A stretch of DNA of 10,864 bases from B1SED10-75 sp964636865 (GTDB taxonomy: Bacteria > Bacillota > Dethiobacteria > DTU022 > PWGO01), in NCBI GenBank assembly GCA_964636865.1, contig CAZWVJ010000043.1, positions 1 to 10,864 of the forward strand. Reading direction: 5' to 3'. The notes beneath the pieces were generated by a model. It searched no databases. It saw only the letters and a program-made list of their open reading frames with translations, and had not been told where the DNA came from. Below, piece by piece: positions 5,498-10,864 of the stretch (position 1 is the stretch's first letter; every line of letters begins with the position of its first letter). A program made the position numbers and the translations under genes.

Positions 5498-5894
5498 AGA
5501 AGAACAAGAAAAGCGCTTTGAACAAAATCATTCTGAAGAAATAGATGTAGAGGTTCTGGAAGCTGTTGATTATATTTATCCGGGGCGGGAAACTGAAATA
5601 GAAATAATTTTTCCGGAATTTACTTCAGTTTGTCCCTGGACGGGATTGCCTGATTTTGGCACTTTAAGCATATCTTACATTCCGGCTCAAAAGTGTGTTG
5701 AGTTTAAATCCTTAAAGTTCTATTTGCATTCGTATCGCAATGTGGGAATTTTGCAAGAGCACGCTGTTAACAGAGTTCTTGATGACTTGACAAAGCTCTT
5801 AAATCCTATTTCAATGATTGTTAAGGGTGAGTTTAACCCCAGAGGTGGTATGAAGACTGTTATCAAAGCTTCTTATCCCCAAAACTCTGTATGA
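5490..5894 (+). CDS. queF: NADPH-dependent 7-cyano-7-deazaguanine reductase
   Basis: A 134-residue unimodular QueF, a tunnelling-fold (T-fold) enzyme that reduces the nitrile of preQ0 to the aminomethyl group of preQ1 with NADPH. The nucleophile Cys48 lies in TSVCPWTGLPDFGT (45-58), with the general acid Asp55 seven residues on. EFKSLKFYLHSYRN (71-84) is the NADPH/substrate signature, and Glu90 in LQEH aligns with the substrate-binding Glu of the Bacillus enzyme. The residue before that Glu, His in the Bacillus protein, is Gln89 here. The TTG start at 5490 is preceded by AAGGAGG (5474-5480) inside the transporter gene and overlaps its end by 8 nt. The pair is therefore probably a single riboswitch-controlled operon: precursor uptake plus preQ0 reduction. 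The length is typical of the unimodular class. Confidence 0.93.
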   Translation: MSKEEQEKRFEQNHSEEIDVEVLEAVDYIYPGRETEIEIIFPEFTSVCPWTGLPDFGTLSISYIPAQKCVEFKSLKFYLHSYRNVGILQEHAVNRVLDDLTKLLNPISMIVKGEFNPRGGMKTVIKASYPQNSV

Positions 5895-5975
5895 GTTAAT
5901 GAATATATTATACGTTTGTAGGTTTACTTAGAACTTAATTAATCATTTTAAGATAGACAAAAAGGAGGGGTGCCC

Positions 5976-6731
5976 ATGGCCGGTCACTCTAAGTGGGCAA
6001 ATATTAAACATAAGAAGTCTCGGATGGATGCCCAAAAAGGAAAAATATTTACCAAATTGGCCAGAGAAATTTCTGTGGCTGCAAAAGAAGGCGGTGGTGA
6101 TGTAAATTCAAACACCCGCTTACGTATGGCGGTTCAAAAAGCCAAAGAAGCAAACATGCCCAATGATAATATACAAAAAAATATTCAAAAAGGCCTGGGT
6201 AAATTAGAAGGTGAAAGCTATGAATCTGTAACCTGCGAAGGTTATGGACCGGGAGGGGCAGCTATCTTAGTAGAGTCTTTAACTGATAATCGCAACCGGG
6301 CCATACAAGATATTCGCAGCCTTTTTACAAAATACGGGGGCAACTTAGGTGAAGCCGGATGTGTTAAATGGATGTTTGAACGCAAAGGCTATATTACCAT
6401 AAACAAAGAAACCTGTATGTGGGATGAAGAAGAACTTATGCTGGAAGCCATCGAAGCCGGAGCCGAAGATCTGCGCCCGGAGGGTGATTATTACGAGATC
6501 ATAACCAATCCCGAAGATTTGGAAGAAGTCAAAGAAAGCTTGAAAAACAAAGAAATTATCCTGGAAACAGCCGAACTAACCATGCTGCCTCATACAAATA
6601 TGACTATTAATGATAATGAAGTAGCAATACAACTCCTGAAATTAATGGAAGCCCTTGAAGATCTGGACGATGTTCAAAATGTGCATGCAAATTTTGTTAT
6701 ACCTGATAACTTGCAAATTAAATTGGACTGA
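5976..6731 (+). CDS. yebC: YebC/PmpR-family protein (TACO1)
   Basis: A 251-residue member of the YebC/TACO1 family (DUF28). Members act in bacteria as DNA-binding regulators or, as shown for several YebC and TACO1 proteins, help ribosomes through polyproline-type stalls. The N-terminus MAGHSKWANIKHKK (1-14) is diagnostic and is followed by RMDAQKGKIFTKLAREI (16-32). Later motifs are NMPNDNIQKNIQKG (about 60-73) and the glycine-rich YGPGGAAILVE segment. The ATG at 5976 is chosen over the in-frame GTG at 5970 because it gives the canonical start and has AGGAGG (5963-5968) 7 nt upstream. It lies 81 nt after queF and 135 nt before ruvC, a common clostridial order. I see no convincing terminator between queF and this gene, so read-through is possible. 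Confidence 0.95.
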   Translation: MAGHSKWANIKHKKSRMDAQKGKIFTKLAREISVAAKEGGGDVNSNTRLRMAVQKAKEANMPNDNIQKNIQKGLGKLEGESYESVTCEGYGPGGAAILVESLTDNRNRAIQDIRSLFTKYGGNLGEAGCVKWMFERKGYITINKETCMWDEEELMLEAIEAGAEDLRPEGDYYEIITNPEDLEEVKESLKNKEIILETAELTMLPHTNMTINDNEVAIQLLKLMEALEDLDDVQNVHANFVIPDNLQIKLD

Positions 6732-6828
6732 TACAGCAAATTTTATTCTTTCAGTTCACACCAATTAATTTCCGGTAATTTCCGGCTTTTTATACCCCGG
6801 AAGCAGGATTCAGGAGGCAGATTAAAGA

Positions 6829-6858
6829 ATGTTTAAACGATTAAATTCGAAAGGATAA
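6829..6858 (+). CDS. Nine-codon leader ORF upstream of ruvC
   Basis: ATG at 6829 opens a 9-residue peptide (MFKRLNSKG) ending in TAA at 6856-6858. It has a strong AGGAGG site (6812-6817) 11 nt upstream, better than that of ruvC. The last two sense codons, AAA and GGA, contain the AAAGGA that must serve as ruvC ribosome binding site, and the stop is 8 nt before the ruvC ATG. Translation of the short ORF could therefore couple to or occlude ruvC initiation. Alternatively it is a chance ORF, or a decayed start of a longer gene. Confidence 0.35.
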   Translation: MFKRLNSKG

Positions 6859-6866
6859 AAAATAAA

Positions 6867-7361
6867 ATGCGAGTATTGGGGATTGATCCCGGTTTAACCT
6901 TAGTTGGTTACGGAGTTATCAATGAAGAAAAAGGAAAACAAAAAAGTTTGACCTCCGGCTGTATTTCCATAGATAAGCAAAAAGATGATCCCGCGAAATT
7001 AAAAGTCATTTATAATTCTTTGAATGAAATTATTCAGGAATATCTGCCCCAAGTAGTAGCTATTGAAAAAATATTTTTTAATAAAAACGTGACCACAGCC
7101 ATACGCATCGGTGAGGCCAGAGGAGTTATTTTACTGGTATCTTCCATGAATGAACTCCCTGTTTATGAATATACCCCTTTACAAATAAAACAAGTAGTTG
7201 CGGGGTATGGAAAGGCCCCCAAAAAACAGGTAGAAAAAATGGTCCAATTACAATTAGGTTTGCATAATGATTTTACCCATGATGATGAAGCTGATGCTTT
7301 GGCTGTTTCTCTTTGTCATTTGTTCCAAAATAAATGGAGGGAAACTGTAGAAGGGAGATAG
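6867..7361 (+). CDS. ruvC: Holliday junction endonuclease RuvC
   Basis: A 164-residue RNase H-fold resolvase that cuts four-way DNA junctions at symmetric sites, working with RuvAB at the end of homologous recombination. The four acidic metal ligands are visible: Asp7 in LGIDPGL (4-10), Glu67 in AIEKIFF (65-71), Asp140 in HDDEAD and Asp143 in DEADALA. The segment QIKQVVAGYGKAPKKQV (106-122) is the conserved DNA-binding region. The length matches the family (about 160-175). The ATG at 6867 has AAAGGA 11-12 nt upstream, a rather long spacing, and a 9-codon leader ORF ends 8 nt before it. It is followed after 8 nt by ruvA, so ruvC, ruvA and ruvB are almost certainly one transcript. Confidence 0.96.
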   Translation: MRVLGIDPGLTLVGYGVINEEKGKQKSLTSGCISIDKQKDDPAKLKVIYNSLNEIIQEYLPQVVAIEKIFFNKNVTTAIRIGEARGVILLVSSMNELPVYEYTPLQIKQVVAGYGKAPKKQVEKMVQLQLGLHNDFTHDDEADALAVSLCHLFQNKWRETVEGR

Positions 7362-7369
7362 CAATAACT

Positions 7370-7987
7370 TTGATTGACTTTATAACTGGTAAGTTAGTAG
7401 AAAAAGGGCAGGGCTGGATTGTGGTGGAAAATAACGGGAAGGGCTTTCATGTTGAGGTTCCTCTCTCCCACGATATTGAAAAATGGGAAGAAGGGCAGGA
7501 AATTAAAGTGTTTACCCGGTTAACTATAAAAGAAGACGGCCTTAATTTATACGGTTTTGCCGGGGCAGAAGAACGAAACCTTTTTAATTTAATTACAGGA
7601 GTATCAGGTTTCGGCCCCCGCCTTGCCCTCTCTGTATTAGGATTGATATCTGCTTCTCAGTTTTACATCGCGGTTTTAGAAGAAGATGTTAAAACTCTTT
7701 GCAATATACCCGGAGTTGGGCGGAAATCTGCCCAGAGGCTTATTCTTGAACTTAAAGAAAAACTGCCCAAGTTTTTTCCTTCATTTCCAACAGAGGAGGT
7801 TCCCGAAGGAAGTTCACCAACAGAACACGTTGGCACTTCTGCGGACGAAGCACTTAATGCCCTGCAGGGTTTGGGATATACATATGCAGAAGCTTTATCT
7901 GTTCTTGACAAAATTCCGGCAGAAGAAAAAAATACTTCTACCGAAAATATTATAAAATTAGCTTTAAAAAAAATGTCTACTCGCTAA
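7370..7987 (+). CDS. ruvA: Holliday junction branch-migration protein RuvA
   Basis: A 205-residue RuvA, which forms tetramers that hold the Holliday junction in a square-planar form and load RuvB. Domain I (OB fold) covers 1-62 (MIDFITGKL at the start and LYGFAG at the end). Domain II (about 63-140) has helix-hairpin-helix motifs at GVSGFGPRLA (77-86) and IPGVGRKSAQR (113-123). A variable acidic linker (about 138-156) leads to the RuvB-contacting domain III (157-205). The start is the TTG at 7370, because it gives the canonical MIDF N-terminus and lies after AAGGGAG (7351-7357). An earlier in-frame ATG at 7334 has no ribosome binding site and would add 12 non-conserved residues overlapping ruvC. 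Confidence 0.95.
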   Translation: MIDFITGKLVEKGQGWIVVENNGKGFHVEVPLSHDIEKWEEGQEIKVFTRLTIKEDGLNLYGFAGAEERNLFNLITGVSGFGPRLALSVLGLISASQFYIAVLEEDVKTLCNIPGVGRKSAQRLILELKEKLPKFFPSFPTEEVPEGSSPTEHVGTSADEALNALQGLGYTYAEALSVLDKIPAEEKNTSTENIIKLALKKMSTR

Positions 7988-8041
7988 CAACAGGATTAAC
8001 ATGATATATTAATGGTATGATAACAGATAGGGGTAATTATT

Positions 8042-9052
8042 ATGAGTGACCGAATAATATCAGCTAAAGCGCAAGAAGAAGACAATTTTCAATCCTCTAT
8101 AAGGCCTTTAACTTTAGATGAATATATAGGACAAACCAAAGTTAAAGAAAAATTATCCATTTACATAGAAGCTGCTCGTAAAAGAGAGGAATCCCTGGAT
8201 CATGTACTTTTTTATGGTCCCCCCGGACTTGGTAAAACCACCCTTTCTCACATAATTGCCCGTGAGATGGGCGTAAACATAAAGACCACTTCAGGTCCGG
8301 CATTAGAACGCCCGGGAGATCTCGCCTCCATTCTCACCAACCTGGAAAGGGGCGACATCCTCTTTATTGATGAAGTTCACCGTTTAAGCCGGTACATTGA
8401 AGAAATCCTTTATCCGGCTATGGAAGATTTTGCCCTTGACATAGTCATAGGAAAAGGCCCGGGAGCCCGTACTTTAAGGCTTGATCTTCCTGCATTCACC
8501 CTTATCGGAGCTACAGTGCGTGCCGGCATGCTTTCTTCTCCTCTCCGGGATCGTTTTGGAGTAGTAGATCGGCTTGATTTTTATGAAACGGAAGATATCG
8601 TGAAAATATTAAAGCGTTCAGCTCAAATACTGGGGCTAAGCATCACTGACGAAGGAGCACATGAATTGGCTCTTTGCTCCCGGGGCACCCCGCGTATTGC
8701 CAACCGCTTGCTACGAAGGACACGTGATTATGCTCAGGTTAAATCTGATGGAAATATCACTGCCGAATGCGCTCAACAAGCGTTACAAATGCTGGAACTT
8801 GACAATTATGGTTTAGACGAAATTGACAGGCGTTTATTAAAGGTCATCATAGAAAAATTCGGAGGTGGCCCGGTGGGCGTGGATACCATAGCTGCCGCTA
8901 TCAGCGAAGAAGCTGAAACCATAGAAGACGTTTATGAGCCCTATCTAATGAAACTGGGCTTTGTTAAACGCACTAACCGCGGCAGATTTGTCACTAAAGA
9001 AGCGTATCGTTATCTGCAATATCCTGAAACTGAAGATAACCGCCTTTTTTAA
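8042..9052 (+). CDS. ruvB: Holliday junction helicase motor RuvB
   Basis: A 336-residue AAA+ ATPase that drives branch migration as hexameric rings on each side of RuvA. Walker A is GPPGLGKTT (59-67), Walker B is LFIDEVHRL (107-115), and the arginine finger region is SPLRDRFG (166-173). Sensor I reads GATVRAG (156-162), where the usual sequence is GATTRAG, so Val replaces a Thr. A C-terminal winged helix (about 260-330) includes KFGGGPVGVDTIAAA. The ATG at 8042 has AGGGGT 7 nt upstream. It starts 54 nt after ruvA, which is longer than the ruvC-ruvA gap but still compatible with one operon. The length is typical, and the Val change is conservative enough that activity is likely kept. Confidence 0.96.
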   Translation: MSDRIISAKAQEEDNFQSSIRPLTLDEYIGQTKVKEKLSIYIEAARKREESLDHVLFYGPPGLGKTTLSHIIAREMGVNIKTTSGPALERPGDLASILTNLERGDILFIDEVHRLSRYIEEILYPAMEDFALDIVIGKGPGARTLRLDLPAFTLIGATVRAGMLSSPLRDRFGVVDRLDFYETEDIVKILKRSAQILGLSITDEGAHELALCSRGTPRIANRLLRRTRDYAQVKSDGNITAECAQQALQMLELDNYGLDEIDRRLLKVIIEKFGGGPVGVDTIAAAISEEAETIEDVYEPYLMKLGFVKRTNRGRFVTKEAYRYLQYPETEDNRLF

Positions 9053-9081
9053 GTCTATCAATTAAGGGTTGTGAAGCATTA

Positions 9082-9303
9082 ATGACAGGGCCGGAAATGC
9101 TGGGTAAGATACTGTTGGCTTTGGGAGGCCTAATAGTTTTAGTGGGGTTAGTGGTGCTTTTACTGGACAAGATAGGTCCGGGAAGGCTACCGGGAGATAT
9201 ATTTATCCAAAGAGAAAATTTCACTTTCTATTTCCCTGTAATGACATGTATTATCATAAGCGTGATTTTAACCATAATATTAAGTTTATTATTTAGACGT
9301 TAA
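9082..9303 (+). CDS. DUF2905 small membrane protein
   Basis: A 73-residue protein of the DUF2905 family (PF11146), of unknown function, often found between ruvB and queA in Clostridia and related bacteria. Two membrane spans (about 8-28 and 50-70) flank the family signature GPGRLPGDI (32-40) and a short polar loop with FIQREN. Both ends are short, so the protein is almost all membrane hairpin. The ATG at 9082 has only a weak AAGGG-like site about 13 nt upstream. It follows ruvB by 29 nt and precedes queA by 57 nt, consistent with being in the same transcript. No link to recombination or queuosine is shown beyond conserved position. Confidence 0.88.
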   Translation: MTGPEMLGKILLALGGLIVLVGLVVLLLDKIGPGRLPGDIFIQRENFTFYFPVMTCIIISVILTIILSLLFRR

Positions 9304-9360
9304 TGATGATTTTCGTAATCGGCTGCTTGGTATATAAAGAAAGGAAGTGCTTTAGCTCAA

Positions 9361-10407
9361 TTGACCTCGAATTCAGAATATAATCTGGAAGAATTTGATT
9401 ACGAACTCCCAACGGAATTAATTGCCCAGGAACCACTTCAAAAACGTGATCAATCTCGATTATTGGTATACCACCGGGAAAGCGGCATAAGTGAGCATCG
9501 TTTTTTTTATGAATTACCGGAAATTTTAAATCAAGATGATTTTTTAGTGTTTAATAACACCAGGGTTATCCCGGCCAGGCTGGAAGGCAAACGAAAAAAT
9601 ACCGGTGGAAAGATAGAAGTGCTTCTATTAAGGCGGGCAGATGGCCCGAATACCTGGGAGGCCATGGTAAAACCTGCCCGCAAAGCTCCCCCCGGGGAAG
9701 TGATTATCTTTCACGGGGAAATCACCGGAAAAGTAGAATCATCTCCCGAGTATTCGGGCCATAAAATTATCTCCTTCGACACATCATCTTCACTGGAAGA
9801 AGTGCTCCCTGACATAGGGAAAACTCCCCTGCCTCCTTATATAAAAAAGGAAATAGACCATTCGGAAAAATACCAGACGGTATATTCTCAAGTAGAAGGT
9901 TCGGTTGCCGCGCCCACTGCCGGCTTTCATTTTACCTTCGAGTTAATGGAAAAGTTAAAGGAAAAAGGCATAGACTGGACGTTTATAACATTACATGTAG
10001 GCCCGGGCACATTTCAAAAGGTGAACACTAATGATATCCGGGAACATGTTATGCATAGTGAATATTACAATATCACAGCAGAATCGGCTCAAAAGATTAA
10101 TCAAGCTAAAAATAACCGCCGGCGGATAATAGCTGTAGGAACAACGTCATGCCGGGTTTTAGAATCGACCGTTGATGAAGAAGGGTTTGTAAGTGCCGGT
10201 GAAGGTTGGACCGATCTCTTCATTTATCCCGGCTTTCCTTTTCGAGCGATAAATGGACTGCTAACTAATTTTCACTTACCCCGGACCAGCCTCTTTATGC
10301 TGGTTTGCGCCTTTGCCGGCAAAGATGAAACCATGGGGCTATATAATGAAGCAATCAGAAAACGTTATCGCTTCTACAGCTTCGGAGACGCCATGCTCAT
10401 TCTCTAA
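9361..10407 (+). CDS. queA: tRNA preQ1 ribosyltransferase-isomerase QueA
   Basis: A 348-residue QueA, which moves the ribosyl unit of S-adenosylmethionine onto preQ1 in the wobble position of GUN tRNAs to form epoxyqueuosine. Motifs are FDYELPTELIAQEP (12-25), FNNTRVIPARL (64-74), SVAAPTAGFHFT (181-192), HVGPGTFQKV (212-221), GTTSCRVLES (260-269) and TNFHLPRTSLFML (302-314). The C-terminus YRFYSFGDAMLI is the usual end. The TTG start at 9361 follows AAGGAAG by about 13 nt; no better in-frame start is present. It is the last gene seen, and the tgt gene that commonly follows is replaced in the window by satellite repeats and an assembly gap. With the upstream transporter and QueF it gives import, preQ1 formation and post-transfer modification. 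Confidence 0.96.
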   Translation: MTSNSEYNLEEFDYELPTELIAQEPLQKRDQSRLLVYHRESGISEHRFFYELPEILNQDDFLVFNNTRVIPARLEGKRKNTGGKIEVLLLRRADGPNTWEAMVKPARKAPPGEVIIFHGEITGKVESSPEYSGHKIISFDTSSSLEEVLPDIGKTPLPPYIKKEIDHSEKYQTVYSQVEGSVAAPTAGFHFTFELMEKLKEKGIDWTFITLHVGPGTFQKVNTNDIREHVMHSEYYNITAESAQKINQAKNNRRRIIAVGTTSCRVLESTVDEEGFVSAGEGWTDLFIYPGFPFRAINGLLTNFHLPRTSLFMLVCAFAGKDETMGLYNEAIRKRYRFYSFGDAMLIL

Positions 10408-10441
10408 AAAATTATTCAAATTACTCTGCTTAGAATAAGGC

Positions 10442-10824
10442 TGGATTGAGATAAGCTGTGTCAAGGATAAGGTCAGATTGAAACAAGTTTGCGTCAACAA
10501 TTAAGGTTAGATTTAGAAAGGCTGTGCTATCGATAAGTTTGGATTGAGATAAGCTGTGTCAAGGATAAGGTCAGATTGAAGCAAGTTGCGTCAACAATTA
10601 AGGTTAGATTTAGAAAGGCTGTGCTATCGATAAGTTTGGANNNNNNNNNNNNNNNNNNNNNNNNNNNNNNNNNNNNNNNNNNNNNNNNNNNNNNNNNNNN
10701 NNNNNNNNNNNNNNNNNNNNNNNNNNNNNNNNNNNNNNNNTTGAGATAAGCTGTGTCAAGGATAAGGTTAGATTTAGAAAAGCTGTGCTATCAATAAGTT
10801 TGGATTGAGATAAGCTGTGTCAAC
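10442..10824. repeat. Tandem minisatellite, 97-98-bp unit of three 33-bp subrepeats
   Basis: Units begin at 10442, 10540 and 10637 (TGGATTGAGATAAG...), giving periods of 98 and 97 bp. The second unit is near-identical to the first apart from a 1-bp deletion and an A/G change. Each unit consists of three diverged subrepeats of about 31-34 bp, beginning GGATTGAGATAAG, CAGATTGAAACAAG and TAGATTTAGAAAGG and ending in ATAAGGT or a variant. After the N gap one shortened unit (10741-10804) lacks the middle subrepeat. A last partial unit ends at 10824. Stops occur in all plus frames and the unit length is not a multiple of three, so it is not coding. Nothing else is seen in 10408-10864 apart from the gap and the repeat copy at 10825. 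Confidence 0.9.
10641..10740. other. Assembly gap of exactly 100 N
   Basis: A run of 100 N, the conventional size for a scaffold gap of unknown length. The sequence stops with TGGA and resumes with TTGAG, and joining the two recreates the repeat-unit start TGGATTGAG. The gap was therefore caused by the tandem array, and an unknown number of units (or other sequence) is missing. Confidence 0.98.
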
Positions 10825-10847
10825 GGGGACGGTTATTCATTGTCCCC
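10825..10847. repeat. Single GGGGACGGTT repeat with hairpin potential
   Basis: GGGGACGGTT at 10825-10834 is followed by GTCCCC at 10842-10847, giving a 6-bp stem with an 11-nt loop. The next bases, GAAGCGTAGCGAAGGGC, resemble the inverse of the CTTCGCTTCGCTA filler in the 4422-4820 cluster. This marks a second member of the same family, placed directly against the last satellite unit and running to the window edge. Confidence 0.75.
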
Positions 10848-10864
10848 GAAGCGTAGCGAAGGGC

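Noticed and set aside
7334..7369. ATG start 12 codons upstream for ruvA
   Set aside because: No ribosome binding site precedes it and the TTG at 7370 yields the canonical MIDF N-terminus.
7996..8021. Internal promoter for ruvB (TTAACA with an extended -10 TGGTATGAT)
   Set aside because: The boxes are only 14 bp apart and the predicted start would fall just before the Shine-Dalgarno sequence; too weak to list as a feature.
10412..10438. Terminator after queA (TTATTC/GAATAA inverted repeat)
   Set aside because: Only six A/T-rich pairs with a 15-nt loop and no T-run, so it is unlikely to stop transcription.
10442..10824. Repeat-protein coding sequence or CRISPR in the terminal array
   Set aside because: All plus-strand frames contain stops in each unit, the 97-98-bp period is not a multiple of three, and there are no unique spacers between repeats.

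Overview
The window looks like a chromosomal segment of an anaerobic low-to-mid G+C Firmicute of the class Clostridia, probably a Peptococcaceae/Desulfotomaculum-like lineage. The reasons are strong AGGAGG-type ribosome binding sites, frequent TTG and GTG starts, a selenium-type YedE/TusA/DUF3343/NifS-like cluster with a LysR regulator, the gene order yebC-ruvC-ruvA-ruvB-DUF2905-queA, and a GGGGACGGTT-type interspersed repeat. This placement is inference from gene content, not from a marker gene.

Positions 1-2935 hold a minus-strand operon, read from right to left: a YedE-family transporter of the selenium-associated type, a 71-residue TusA-like sulfurtransferase, a DUF3343 (Se/S carrier-like) protein, and a class V PLP-dependent cysteine desulfurase / selenocysteine lyase-like enzyme that overlaps the DUF3343 gene. 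Together they suggest import of a selenium or sulfur species and its handling as a protein-bound (per)sulfide or (per)selenide. A divergent promoter region (2936-3145) separates them from a plus-strand pair: a small DUF4190-like membrane protein and a LysR regulator that probably controls the operon.

Positions 4422-4820 are non-coding and packed with direct and inverted copies of a 19-bp repeat. Part of this forms a roughly 278-bp element with inverted ends of about 30 bp, and the stop codon of the LysR gene lies in its left end. Immediately after the repeats comes a clear class I preQ1 riboswitch (4821-4856), which leads into a queuosine-precursor transporter (YhhQ) and a translationally coupled QueF, the preQ0 reductase.

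Positions 5976-10407 carry yebC, ruvC, ruvA, ruvB, a DUF2905 membrane protein and queA. The three queuosine genes therefore bracket the Holliday-junction resolution genes. All three start with TTG. The tgt gene that often follows queA is not seen.

Positions 10408-10864 hold a minisatellite with a 97-98-bp period, each unit built from three diverged subrepeats of about 33 bp. It is interrupted by a 100-N assembly gap and ends directly against another GGGGACGGTT repeat. No wholly new system is evident. The most rewarding parts are the selenium/sulfur cluster, the repeat element abutting the riboswitch, and the higher-order satellite.
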